From positions 1 to 64,000 of the forward strand of contig NZ_JABXKP010000092.1 in NCBI RefSeq assembly GCF_017114985.1: a stretch of 64,000 bases of DNA. The letters run 5' to 3'. The DNA comes from Nostoc sp. JL33. Its GTDB lineage: Bacteria > Cyanobacteriota > Cyanobacteriia > Cyanobacteriales > Nostocaceae. Below are positions 1-7,845 of this stretch, one piece after another (within the stretch, counting starts at the first letter, position 1; every line of letters starts with the position of its first letter). The notes under the pieces were generated by a model. The model saw nothing but the letters and a program-made list of their open reading frames with translations, searched no databases and was not told where the DNA came from. The translations under genes and the position numbers were made by a program.

Positions 1-213
1 TGCTGTGCCCTTACGAAAGATATGGTTTTTAACCTTGATTCATATTTGGTATTTCTTGTCAATGCGTAAGTCCTAACATTATTCACCCATTTAGCCGTTA
101 GCAAAGTGCGTAGTTTACCGCACTAGGCATCGCCTAATTCTCACGCCAAAGTTCAACTAAGCTGCAATTAGTGCTAGCTTTAATAAAAGAATTTTATATG
201 AGAGCAGCACACC
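1..213. other. Intergenic stretch at window edge
   Basis: No coding region is supported here. The first dozen bases resemble the right arm of the AGGGGCACAGC/GCTGTGCCCCT hairpin seen complete near 3910-3940, so the window may begin in another copy of that repeat. The rest is AT-rich upstream sequence for the small gene at 214, with a weak purine-rich stretch (gagagc) before its ATG. Confidence 0.5.
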
Positions 214-429
214 ATGTCATCCGCAGCGATCGCTACTGTAGTGAAGATGATGGAGTCTTTATCTGTTGAGGTACAGGATAGAGTTGCAGAGCATCTTCGA
301 GAATACATTAATGACTTACAAGATGAAACTCAGTGGAACGAATCTTTCCAGAGAACGCAACAAAAGCTTATAGCTGCTGCACAGCGTGCTAAACAAGAAA
401 TCGCTGAGGGAAAAGCTAAATTTTCCTAA
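214..429 (+). CDS. Small antitoxin-like protein, apparently orphan
   Basis: This 71-residue acidic, helical protein has an N-terminal half (MESLSVEVQDRVAEHLREY) followed by a Lys/Gln/Ala-rich helix ending in QEIAEGKAK. From memory of cyanobacterial genomes, such proteins usually sit just upstream of a RelE/ParE-type toxin gene and act as the antitoxin; this is a resemblance, not a search result. No toxin follows. The next gene is a kinase on the opposite strand, and the stop codon runs straight into a heptamer-type repeat (ctccctactccccactccc). The usual C-terminal extension after the Lys-rich helix seems to be missing, so the gene may have been cut by the repeat. It could also be an ordinary hypothetical protein. 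Confidence 0.6.
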   Translation: MSSAAIATVVKMMESLSVEVQDRVAEHLREYINDLQDETQWNESFQRTQQKLIAAAQRAKQEIAEGKAKFS

Positions 430-456
430 CTCCCTACTCCCCACTCCCTATCCCAG

Positions 457-1395
457 TTATTGGTACATTTGCGTTGCTTTCAACATATGGTAGGTAATTA
501 TTAACTGAGTCAAAGCCAAGGGGTAACTTTGCAGTGTTTCTCCAGTTGTACCAGCAATTTTGCCCAGTTCTGGATTACTTTCGCGATCGCAAATACTTCG
601 TAAATGGGGCATATCAGAACAAATAATATGCTCTAGCTTATTCACCTGTTCTAAGGTTGCATGGCCATCAACTTCTAAGACATCCACGGGCTTACTCATA
701 TCCCTGTCTAGCCCCAGGCGGATCGCTGAAGAGGAATTACCATAGCCAGGGCTGATAATCTGGGTAAAATCTGGATGGGGAATTGTCGGACGTAGTACCA
801 AACGCACATTTAAATGTCCATTGGTTTCATCAGCTTCCTCAGTGGGTGGATAGAAACTAATGACTATATCAGACCATTGTCGTTGCGGACGAATAAATTG
901 TGCTGAATCTGGTTCACGCTTTTCTAATTCGGCTAGCACCTGTTCAGCAGTGTAGCCGCGCTTTTGCGTGTCTCGCCTGACTTTCCACTTAGTGCGTAGT
1001 GTTTCCGGGGGTGCAAGGTAAACTTTAACATCGTAACAGTCACGGGCGGCACGAGTAGAATAACCGAGTAATCCCTCAATAATTACGAATTTATTCGGCT
1101 TGATATATTGTGGTGGCTCGAATGTGCCGGTTTTATGGCTGTAAACTGGTTTGAGAATTGGCTGTCCTGTGCGTAGCAGCGACAGATGTTGCTGCATAAT
1201 ATCTAAGTGGTTGCAGTCCGGGTGCAGGGCAGTGATGCCAATATCTGCACGTTGTTGGCGATCGTAACGGTGATAATCATCTGTGCAAATGAGCGTAACA
1301 TTTTCTGGGCCGAGTACCTGAGCGATTCCTCGCGTTAGTGTTGTTTTCCCAGCAGCGCTGTCGCCTACAATACCAAGAATTATTGGACGGCTCAT
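457..1395 (-). CDS. Phosphoribulokinase/uridine kinase family P-loop kinase
   Basis: The 312-residue protein starts with a Walker A loop, GDSAAGKT (residues 11-18), followed by the CTDDYHRYDR segment that in phosphoribulokinases and uridine kinases carries the substrate-binding Asp/His/Tyr residues, and by FVIIEGLLGYST, the Walker B-like strand. The length and the PVYSHKTGTF motif fit the phosphoribulokinase fold. Cyanobacteria have a distinct Calvin-cycle PRK whose P-loop, as I recall it, reads GDSGCGKS. This protein differs there and lacks the paired regulatory cysteines expected near that loop. It is therefore better called a PRK-like kinase of unproven substrate than the Calvin-cycle enzyme. 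It stands alone on the minus strand, tail to tail with the antitoxin-like gene. Confidence 0.8.
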   Translation of the reverse strand: MSRPIILGIVGDSAAGKTTLTRGIAQVLGPENVTLICTDDYHRYDRQQRADIGITALHPDCNHLDIMQQHLSLLRTGQPILKPVYSHKTGTFEPPQYIKPNKFVIIEGLLGYSTRAARDCYDVKVYLAPPETLRTKWKVRRDTQKRGYTAEQVLAELEKREPDSAQFIRPQRQWSDIVISFYPPTEEADETNGHLNVRLVLRPTIPHPDFTQIISPGYGNSSSAIRLGLDRDMSKPVDVLEVDGHATLEQVNKLEHIICSDMPHLRSICDRESNPELGKIAGTTGETLQSYPLALTQLIITYHMLKATQMYQ

Positions 1396-1716
1396 GATAC
1401 CTCCCAGAATAAAAGCAAGTTTAGTAATAAAATTTCCCTACAATAGTTTTTATTCTAGAAGGGTTTAGGCAAGTAACTCAAGCAAAGGCTTGGTATGCAA
1501 TATCTCTACATATATAATGTCTGTGTGCTGGTTTATTGCATAACAATTACAAACCACATCGCTTTTATAGTCGTCTGTACGCATAATCATCGATATAGCT
1601 GCTGAGTTTCAGAATAAGCATCCTAATTTTGTGGTATTTTACCCTGGCGATAGAAATAGCTCAGGTTGAAGTACCAAATTTGACCTAACATTATCTTTCA
1701 CTCAGCGCCATCAAGA

Positions 1717-3708
1717 TTAAACTAGAGCGTACACTTTTGCTTCCCAAGGGAAGATACCTTCTCTGCCTACCCATTCAGATGGAACTATCCGCTCTTGAGT
1801 AATTTCCTTCCACTGCTTGCCAACTGGGGTTGCAGGCCAATTTGGGACTCTGTACTCAGAACCAACAGGAGTGCCGTAGTCAGAGAAATTCGCTACTACA
1901 ATTACTAATTGATCGGCTTTATTACCACGCTGCCAGACTAGAACTCGTTTACCATCATTAAAGTCAACATGAATAAATTGAGTATCATTCACAGCTAAAG
2001 CATCAGAAGTTTTACGCAAACGAACCAACCTGGCAACGTATTGGAAAATGCGTTGCCGCCAATCATCTTTCACACGGCTGTAGTTAACAGGGTCAATCTG
2101 CTTATGATCATCTGTTGGTGGCAAATCCTGCTGATCGGCAAATTCATCTCCGGCAAGGATCATCGGAATTCCTACAGAGGTAAGCAGGGAGACAAATGCT
2201 AACTTAATACGCGGTTCAGTATGATCAATTCCATTACTAGCAAGGTAGGTGAAAAAACGCTCGTTACCATAACCGCCAACATCATGAGAAGTGATATAGT
2301 TTACCGCCTGAGAACCATCTGTAAAACCTAAGTTTCGGCAATCAATTAGTTTGCGGATACTCCATTCAAAGCTGGGTTCGTCCCAGGCATTTTTACCTAA
2401 AATCACCTGTCGGATAATTTGCTTAAACTTTTCATTCCAAAGTCCATCCAGACGATTTTGTTGGATGAGAGATAGGGGTACACTCAACTCTTCGCCAACT
2501 ACGAGGAAGCCAGACGCAGTTCCGCCTCTTTTGTCCCAAAGGCTGCGGGCAAAATCCTTGAATTCCTGCAAAAAGTCATAGTTGGCAATATTGTTGACAC
2601 TATCCAACCGCAGACCATCAACCCGATAGTATTCCAACCAGTGAGCAATATGGGCTTTTAAATATTCACGGGCTGGGACAAGCCATGACTTTTGCCCAGT
2701 AATCGGGTTATAGCCCTCTACCCAATAGTTGTACTTAAATAAATCCCCACCAAAGCCATCTCTTGATCCTTGTTCTGGATCGCCACTGGCCCATTTGATG
2801 TAAAATTCCAAAAAATTAACGTTATGGTAAGGATTATTCCGCGAGAATGCCATCACCAGATCCACAAAAAAGCGCAAGCCTTGCTGATGGCAGACTTTGA
2901 TCAGATTAGCTAAATCAGTCGAAGCAGTAGGTGCTGACTGGCTATCTGGGCGTCCTAAGTCAAAATCTGCTGCAAAATAATTTGCTGTACCATAGCCCCA
3001 ATTGAGATTATCATCACTGTCTTCAGGTGGCAGAAGTTCTAAGGCGTTGATTCCCAGTTCCACAAGATGAGCGCGGTCATTTAAGGCGCTGAGTATGGGA
3101 AAAGTCGGAGCGATCGCTTCTGGTATTAACAGTGCCAGTACGTCACGAAATGTACCCGTTCCTTCTTCAATCAATCCATTTGAGTTAATCTTTGTCCATC
3201 GGGTTGGTAATTCGTAAATCACCAGTTGATTATTGGTTGGTAGCGTCTCTAAAGGAGCATCGCCTTCCCAATTTACAGTTTGCCCTTCGGGATCACAGGG
3301 AATCAGCGTCCCATTTTGATAAAGCACGACGCTTGCCGGATCGAAGCTAGTAACGCCTCCCGATTCTAACGGCGTTGGTGCAAGTAAGCGTCGATCCACA
3401 GTCGTCGCTGTTGGATCTGTGCAGTAAAGAATTTGGTTAGCATTGGCAGAGTCGTAAGGGTCTGAGTTGCGGACTTTAAACCAGTAAAAGTAGACCTGTC
3501 CTTCAGTTAGACGAGATTCTTGAGCCGAAACTTCCCACAATTCTGGAAATTCTGTTGATTGACGAAGCGGAATTTCTCTGAATTGAGCTAATCTGTCTGG
3601 GCTTTCGGGAGCAGTGTTGCCAATGTAGAGAGTGGGAGCTAGTTCTGAAGCACCGGGACGCCACAAAACAAAATGAGTTTTTTTGCGCCTAAATAGATCG
3701 ATAGACAT
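1717..3708 (-). CDS. GH13 alpha-amylase family enzyme
   Basis: This 663-residue glycoside hydrolase family 13 protein should act on alpha-1,4/1,6-glucans. An N-terminal beta-sandwich (about residues 1-120, CBM48/isoamylase-N-like) precedes the catalytic barrel. The four GH13 regions are readable: region I FVDLVMAFSRNNPYH (near 280), region II GLRLDSVNN with the nucleophile Asp (near 365), region III FLVVGEEL with the acid/base Glu (near 401) and region IV YITSHDVGG with the third Asp (near 472). Region I lacks the usual VxNH ending, which suggests a non-standard subfamily. A C-terminal beta domain follows. There is no signal peptide, so it is probably cytoplasmic and may work in glycogen or maltodextrin metabolism. 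Exact specificity cannot be read from sequence alone. Confidence 0.88.
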   Translation of the reverse strand: MSIDLFRRKKTHFVLWRPGASELAPTLYIGNTAPESPDRLAQFREIPLRQSTEFPELWEVSAQESRLTEGQVYFYWFKVRNSDPYDSANANQILYCTDPTATTVDRRLLAPTPLESGGVTSFDPASVVLYQNGTLIPCDPEGQTVNWEGDAPLETLPTNNQLVIYELPTRWTKINSNGLIEEGTGTFRDVLALLIPEAIAPTFPILSALNDRAHLVELGINALELLPPEDSDDNLNWGYGTANYFAADFDLGRPDSQSAPTASTDLANLIKVCHQQGLRFFVDLVMAFSRNNPYHNVNFLEFYIKWASGDPEQGSRDGFGGDLFKYNYWVEGYNPITGQKSWLVPAREYLKAHIAHWLEYYRVDGLRLDSVNNIANYDFLQEFKDFARSLWDKRGGTASGFLVVGEELSVPLSLIQQNRLDGLWNEKFKQIIRQVILGKNAWDEPSFEWSIRKLIDCRNLGFTDGSQAVNYITSHDVGGYGNERFFTYLASNGIDHTEPRIKLAFVSLLTSVGIPMILAGDEFADQQDLPPTDDHKQIDPVNYSRVKDDWRQRIFQYVARLVRLRKTSDALAVNDTQFIHVDFNDGKRVLVWQRGNKADQLVIVVANFSDYGTPVGSEYRVPNWPATPVGKQWKEITQERIVPSEWVGREGIFPWEAKVYALV

Positions 3709-4261
3709 TAGAAAAACCTCTGGGTGATCAAAGTTCAGCGATGAAGTTGTTACACAACAGCCAAGTGTTATTCCAGACGATAGGTTGAATTTATTTAAAC
3801 TGTCAATATTAGGCAGTGGATTGAATATTTTGCTGGTAAATTTAGCTTTATCAAACAGAATTCAGGAGTCATACCATTTCACACAAACCCTGATACATAT
3901 AGATTTCTCGTAGGGGCACAGCATTGCTGTGCCCCTAGAATATATGGGTTTAGTAATGGTAGTTCTTTTCTCACCTTCTACCAAAAAGGGGACTGTATTC
4001 AATCAGACACCCCTTTTTTCTTGCTGATTATCATTATTGTATTATTTTATCGGCAAGCATACTACACAATAATTGTTCAAGGTCGCGGATGCTTTGAGGC
4101 TGACAAGATAATATTTTTAACCTCTAATTCCATTTGGTTTGCGTTCTCTCATATCGCTTTTAGTCTAAACTCCAGTACCAGAGAGTTAGTGGAGTATATT
4201 AAAAAATTTAGGGAGACGCGATAATTGTAATAAAGGCATTTTATTCATTTGGAGGGGAATT
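3709..4261. other. Intergenic region with two hairpins
   Basis: This stretch separates the minus-strand GH13 gene from the small plus-strand membrane-protein gene. It holds a palindromic repeat near 3912-3937 (AGGGGCACAGC, ATT loop, GCTGTGCCCCT) and a terminator-like hairpin at 3983-4019 (AAAAAGGGG paired with CCCCTTTTT). An open frame at 4021-4224 shows no recognisable protein and no ribosome binding site, so I do not call it a gene. Confidence 0.6.
3983..4019. terminator. Possible bidirectional hairpin terminator
   Basis: AAAAAGGGG at 3983-3991 pairs with CCCCTTTTT at 4010-4018, and T-runs lie on both strands. No gene ends immediately upstream on the plus strand, so whose transcript it ends is unclear; it could also be part of a repeat. 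Confidence 0.4.
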
Positions 4262-4483
4262 ATGTCAGCAAGAGTAGAGCGGCAGAATACTATCACTAGA
4301 AAGAATCTTGTTTCTAGCTTGATAATTGGGTTAATTGTTGGACTATTGGCTGGTCTTCCCTTGGGTTGGATAGCTCATCGGTTCTATGCTGAAGGACGGT
4401 TAACTGATGTGTTAGTTTGTCGGGAAAAGAATCGGAACTTGCCGGAAGTTCAACTTCAGTCTCTTTGCGGGTCAAGATTCTAA
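4262..4483 (+). CDS. Small single-span membrane protein
   Basis: The 73-residue protein has a short charged N-terminus, one strongly hydrophobic segment (about residues 19-42, with LIIGLIVGLLAGLPLGWIA) and a polar tail with two cysteines. The start is supported by GGAGGGG seven to eight bases upstream of the ATG. I do not recognise a family. One transmembrane helix with the N-terminus inside is the likely topology. The gene stands alone, with about 300 bases of empty sequence after it. Confidence 0.65.
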   Translation: MSARVERQNTITRKNLVSSLIIGLIVGLLAGLPLGWIAHRFYAEGRLTDVLVCREKNRNLPEVQLQSLCGSRF

Positions 4484-4787
4484 AGTAAATCGCCAATAAT
4501 CAATACCTGTCCATGGACAGTATGTAGGGCAGACGGACACAGGTAGCGTTAATGTGGTTTAAATACATGAAAAGTGCTGTAAGTACTAAGTGTAGTGTTG
4601 AGTTGGCGATCGCTAACTATCAATAAATCTTGTTTACTCCAGCAAATCTGGTTAGATAGGTTCATGAATATATCTATATGTTGCTTTTGAGAGATTTACA
4701 GACGTTGACGTATTTCTCCCGTGGGACTTGCCCAAGGGAGTGGAGAGAATTAGTGTATAGGGTTTAGGCAAAATAGGAACGCATATT
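4484..4787. other. Intergenic region before the O-methyltransferase
   Basis: No gene is seen. A short inverted repeat (CTGTCCATGGACAG) lies near 4507-4520, and a HIP1-like GGCGATCGC lies near 4604. The rest is presumably leader and promoter sequence for the methyltransferase at 4788. Confidence 0.4.
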
Positions 4788-5450
4788 ATGACAACTCAAA
4801 CACTAGGACTCGAACAAAACCTCTATGACTATTTACTGTCAATCTCTCTCCGAGAACCGGAAATTTTGACCCAACTGAGACAGGAAACAGCCCAGCATCC
4901 AATCGGGAGAATGCAGATTGCTCCCGAACAGGGGCAATTTTTAGCGTTACTGGTACAGTTGTTGGGAGCTAAAAAAACTTTGGAAATTGGGGTATTTACA
5001 GGTTATAGTTCCCTGGTGGTGGCGTTGGTGTTGCCGAGGGACGGTAAGCTGGTAGCCTGTGATATTAGTGAGGAATTTACCATGATCGCTCGGCGCTATT
5101 GGCAGCAAGCAGGAGTGGCGGATAAAATTCAACTGCACATTGCCCCTGCTTTGGAGACTTTGGATCAACTACTGGCAACAGGAGAAGCGGAAACTTTTGA
5201 TTTTGCCTTCATCGATGCAGATAAGAGCAACTATGATGGCTATTATGAGCGATCGCTGCAATTAGTGCGATCGGGGGGACTGATTGCGATCGATAATGTT
5301 CTCTGGTCAGGGAAGGTTGCCGACCCCGAAGTGCAAGATAATAGAACTAAAAGAATTCGTGCCTTTAATCAAAAGCTGCATCAAGACCAGCGAGTTAGTC
5401 TGAGTTTAATTGCGATCGCAGATGGCTTGACTCTGGCACTGAAGAAGTAA
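4788..5450 (+). CDS. Class I SAM-dependent O-methyltransferase (CCoAOMT-like)
   Basis: This 220-residue protein matches the cation-dependent, caffeoyl-CoA-type O-methyltransferase family in length and motifs. Motif I is LEIGVFTGYSSLVVAL (about residues 66-81), the next acidic strand is VACDIS, and FAFIDADKSNYDGYY (about 138-152) carries the metal-binding Asp/Asp/Lys set. IAIDNVLWSGKV carries the third metal ligand region. Family members methylate catechol-type hydroxyls. Cyanobacterial relatives act on small phenolics and, in some species, in mycosporine synthesis. No mycosporine genes are near, so the substrate is open. It is a single gene with its own leader. Confidence 0.9.
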   Translation: MTTQTLGLEQNLYDYLLSISLREPEILTQLRQETAQHPIGRMQIAPEQGQFLALLVQLLGAKKTLEIGVFTGYSSLVVALVLPRDGKLVACDISEEFTMIARRYWQQAGVADKIQLHIAPALETLDQLLATGEAETFDFAFIDADKSNYDGYYERSLQLVRSGGLIAIDNVLWSGKVADPEVQDNRTKRIRAFNQKLHQDQRVSLSLIAIADGLTLALKK

Positions 5451-5541
5451 TGTCTTTGAATCCCTATTTATCCATTTTTTACGAACGCAGAAGCGGCCGT
5501 AGTGTCGCTTTTACAAAAAATGTATTGATATTACACCTAAT

Positions 5542-5770
5542 TTATTTTTCCAATAACTCAAAGAAAGTTTCCTTGTTAATACCAATATCCTGAATCATGC
5601 CCATTAGAGTCCCTTATTTAAGGTCTTTTCCAGCATGAATAGCAACAACAACCCTTTGTCCATGACTATCGGTAAATAGCATGACTCCCCTTTTGACGGT
5701 CAAGATAAAAACCTAAATTTTCGATGACTTTGATAAATTCTTTAGCTTTGACACAGGGAAAATTACTCAT
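5542..5770 (-). pseudogene. hicA: Broken hicA toxin (frameshift plus in-frame stop)
   Basis: On the minus strand the ATG (5768-5770) overlaps the hicB stop in an ATGA arrangement. The first 34 codons read as a HicA/YcfA toxin (KAKEFIKVIENLGFYLDRQ, then KGSHAIYR) and then hit TAG. In another frame the rest of the toxin continues at once with GQRVVVAIHAGKDLK, an in-frame TAA where the family has a residue before GTL, then GTLMGMIQDIGINKETFFEL and LEK before the real stop at 5542-5544. Two independent lesions make this a dead toxin. The His of the GSHAIYR motif, needed for the RNase activity of the family, is intact, so decay is probably recent. Confidence 0.85.
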
Positions 5771-6006
5771 ACCAAGATGCTTAATGACTTAACAATTAAA
5801 TCTTCTCTAGGAATTGACTGATTATCAGCCCTTAAACTTTCAACATATAATTCAATAGCTTCTGTAATATTCTCGATGGTCTCTTCAAAAGAATCTCCTT
5901 GAGAATGACAACCTTTTAGGATTGGAGAAAAAGCGTGATAACCTCCATCTGATTCTTTTTCCAGAAGAACTGTGTAATTGTAAATTTGTTTATTGTTGTT
6001 GTCCAT
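5767..6006 (-). CDS. hicB: HicB-family antitoxin
   Basis: The 79-residue protein has the HicB core: YTVLLEKESDGGYHAFSPIL followed by KGCHSQGDSFEETIENITEAIELYVE, the degraded RNase H-like fold that binds and neutralises HicA. In the intact pair, antitoxin and toxin bind each other and the dimer represses its own promoter. Here the order is hicB then hicA, overlapping by ATGA on the minus strand, with hicA inactivated. The antitoxin may persist as an autoregulator or an anti-addiction factor. There is no clear DNA-binding extension after the core, so it is the short form. Confidence 0.85.
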   Translation of the reverse strand: MDNNNKQIYNYTVLLEKESDGGYHAFSPILKGCHSQGDSFEETIENITEAIELYVESLRADNQSIPREDLIVKSLSILV

Positions 6007-6130
6007 AATGTTTTCAAGTTGTTTGCTATCTACCTACTTTTACTTCAGCATGATTCCATGATAAAGGCTTTTAAATTATGTTGGTTAAAGCAGTGCGATC
6101 GCCTGATATTGTAGCGACAGTCTTAAAAAT

Positions 6131-6544
6131 TTAAAAATCAAGAGCCGTTACAGAAAGCCCAGAATAATGGTCATTAAAAAACTTAGCTAGGGACTCAGCT
6201 TGAGATTGGCTAACTTTACGTTGACCATTAAGCACTTCTCTAACAATCTCAACAGTGCCAAAAACTCCCACTAAAGAAGTTGGCTCCACATCAAACTCAT
6301 GCATGAGGGATTCTAAAGTAGCCACAGGTTTTGATTCACCCATCGAATAATGACGTTCTTCGTAATTCTCAATGAGAAGAACCAACAACTCAAAAAGTGC
6401 AGTTTCTGCCTCTGTCAACTCGCCAGACATCATCCCCTCTACTGCTGTTAAGGCTTTGTTATACTCCTGTTCTGTTTTAATTGGCTTAGGCTGATACTGA
6501 ATTAGTAAGTCAGTGTAGGTTTGTTGACTAGAAATAGGGGTCAT
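6131..6544 (-). CDS. higA: HigA-type antitoxin with HTH domain
   Basis: The 137-residue protein has an N-terminal region of the HigA type (YNKALTAVEGMMSGELTEAE, LLVLLIENYEERHY) and a C-terminal helix-turn-helix (VGVFGTVEIVREVLNGQRKV, then SQSQAESLAKFF), which binds the operon promoter. Its start lies inside the 3' end of the upstream toxin gene (17-nt overlap, 6528-6544), the usual tight coupling of higBA. The toxin-first order is characteristic of higBA. This pair looks intact, unlike the hicBA pair beside it. Confidence 0.88.
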   Translation of the reverse strand: MTPISSQQTYTDLLIQYQPKPIKTEQEYNKALTAVEGMMSGELTEAETALFELLVLLIENYEERHYSMGESKPVATLESLMHEFDVEPTSLVGVFGTVEIVREVLNGQRKVSQSQAESLAKFFNDHYSGLSVTALDF

Positions 6545-6827
6545 CTTTCCACCTTTCTTTATCGTATTCAGGATGTGTAAGAACGTATTTAATAAAAATT
6601 GTCTGGCTGGAATATCTAATGTCTACTATCAAACGATAGTTATTACCTTTGATGTTAAACACTGTAAATTTACCAACGGCTTCTGCCTTTGGATATCTTT
6701 TCTGAACATCTACTAAATTAGACCAGTTCGCAGTCGATGCAAACTTGTACCAGTCATTGAGAGCATCTTCAGAATCAGCGTGTTGAACCCAGAATTTCCG
6801 CAATTTCACTTTACTGATTACATGCAT
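6528..6827 (-). CDS. higB: HigB-type mRNA interferase toxin
   Basis: The 99-residue protein belongs to the HigB_toxin branch of the RelE superfamily. It contains the expected basic core and the C-terminal signature FNIKGNNYRLIVDIRYSSQT and KYVLTHPEYDKERW, whose Arg/His/Tyr residues serve ribosome-dependent mRNA cleavage in the family. It is followed by its HTH antitoxin with a 17-nt overlap. Full length and no lesions: likely functional. Confidence 0.88.
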   Translation of the reverse strand: MHVISKVKLRKFWVQHADSEDALNDWYKFASTANWSNLVDVQKRYPKAEAVGKFTVFNIKGNNYRLIVDIRYSSQTIFIKYVLTHPEYDKERWKDDPYF

Positions 6828-6918
6828 CCCTAAAGTTATAAATTTGTGTTAATTTTAGCATTGATTGAGACGAACGCCAGGGCAATAGTGTGATCACTAA
6901 TTTTCTCGCAACTATTTC

Positions 6919-6965
6919 AAAAGAAAAGCGATGTCTACGACGGGCTATCGGTGACGCTCATGTAT
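6919..6965 (+). repeat. Left direct repeat flanking a toxin-antitoxin module
   Basis: A 47-bp sequence starting AAAAGAAAAGCG, with the core GATGTCTACGACGGGCTA and ending GACGCTCATGTAT. It recurs at 7647-7694 with a single inserted T. The core is the same palindromic-repeat family found at 7711-7743, 23875-23903, 24523-24551 and 47275-47303. Confidence 0.85.
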
Positions 6966-7082
6966 GATAATTGAGTTAGTGCGATAAGTTAACATGAGTT
7001 TGACGAAGCTAAAAAAGCAATGAGGGTAAGACTTATAAGTTTATATCTTACGAGTCTGTTATCAACGCAAATAATTAAGAGG

Positions 7083-7328
7083 ATGAAGCAATTGAGTAAC
7101 CTAGATAAAGTTTTAGATGCCGCAATGGAGCTTACTTTAGAGCAACAAGAAATACTGGTACAAATTCTCAAAAACCGAATTATTGAAAGTCGGCGAGATG
7201 AAATTGCCTCAGATGCAGCAGCTTCCATTGCTGAATTCCAAGCAGGTAGGCTCAAAGTCCAGACTGCTAGTGAAGCAATTCAAGAATTACGGGAATATCT
7301 CAATAACCCAAGTGCAGCCGATGTATAA
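7083..7328 (+). CDS. Antitoxin-like partner of the RelE-type toxin
   Basis: The open frame begins at 7020, but the ATG at 7083 is the better start. It gives an 81-residue protein beginning MKQLSNLDKVLDAAMELTLE, and AAGAGG lies immediately before it, whereas the upstream residues look unlike protein of this family. The protein is acidic and helical with no readable DNA-binding motif (ILVQILKNRIIESRRDEIA, EFQAGRLKVQTASEAIQEL). Small cyanobacterial proteins of this kind commonly precede RelE/YafQ-type toxins. The stop overlaps the toxin start by 8 nt, so the two are translationally coupled. The assignment as antitoxin rests mainly on this context. Confidence 0.75.
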   Translation: MKQLSNLDKVLDAAMELTLEQQEILVQILKNRIIESRRDEIASDAAASIAEFQAGRLKVQTASEAIQELREYLNNPSAADV

Positions 7329-7605
7329 GTTGGTTATCACGAGCAAATTTAAAAGAAGTTTCCGAAAATTTGCTCGTCGTAATGCTGACTTGCAGTCCAG
7401 AATAGAAGAAACTATTGCTGCTATGGAGAATGATATATTTGCAGCTAACTTGGGCACTCACAAGCTAGAGGGAAAGCTATCAGGGCTGTTTTCATGCTCT
7501 TGTGGATTTGATTGTCGCATTGTTTTCTCACTGAAAACCGATGACGATAGTGAGGAAGAAGTTGTTCTTTTGCTAGACATTGGTACTCATGACGATGTTT
7601 ATTAG
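7321..7605 (+). CDS. RelE/YafQ-type toxin
   Basis: The open frame extends back to 7183, but the ATG at 7321 overlaps the antitoxin stop and gives a 94-residue protein starting MYKLVITSKFKRSFRKFARR, the classical basic N-terminal strand-helix of RelE-superfamily toxins. The sequence then runs KLEGKLSGLFSCSCGFDCRI (family: HxL.G...g..S..v..dyRi) and ends VVLLLDIGTHDDVY, matching the GTH/S-H-D-VY C-terminus of the YafQ/RelE family that carries the catalytic His. It is expected to cut mRNA on ribosomes. The module sits between 47-48 bp direct repeats. Confidence 0.87.
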   Translation: MYKLVITSKFKRSFRKFARRNADLQSRIEETIAAMENDIFAANLGTHKLEGKLSGLFSCSCGFDCRIVFSLKTDDDSEEEVVLLLDIGTHDDVY

Positions 7606-7646
7606 CTCAATACAAGTAAGATTGCCGATTTTTTAGCGACTGTCTA

Positions 7647-7743
7647 AAAAGAAAAGCGATGTCTACGACGGGCTATTCGGTGACGCTCATGTATTGTAGG
7701 TTGATGAGCGTGCGATGCCTGCGGCGGGCTATTCGGTGACGCA
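7647..7743 (+). repeat. Right direct repeat plus a diverged third copy
   Basis: Positions 7647-7694 repeat 6919-6965 with one extra T. A diverged further copy follows at about 7711-7743 (GCGATGCCTGCGGCGGGCTA then TTCGGTGACGC). Together with the left copy they bracket the RelE-type module. Confidence 0.85.
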
Positions 7744-7845
7744 CAACAGAAACGCAGTCCTTCCCAAAGCTACGGATGATGTGAGTTAAAATCCTGATAT
7801 CTTCAATAACTACTCACGCAAACAGCCCCCGAAAAAGCGATCGCT

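Noticed and set aside
457-1395. Naming this kinase as the Calvin-cycle phosphoribulokinase (prk)
   Set aside because: The P-loop and N-terminus differ from the cyanobacterial Calvin-cycle enzyme as I know it, and the regulatory cysteines are not evident.
4021-4224. 67-codon plus-strand frame
   Set aside because: No ribosome site, no family resemblance, composition like intergenic DNA.
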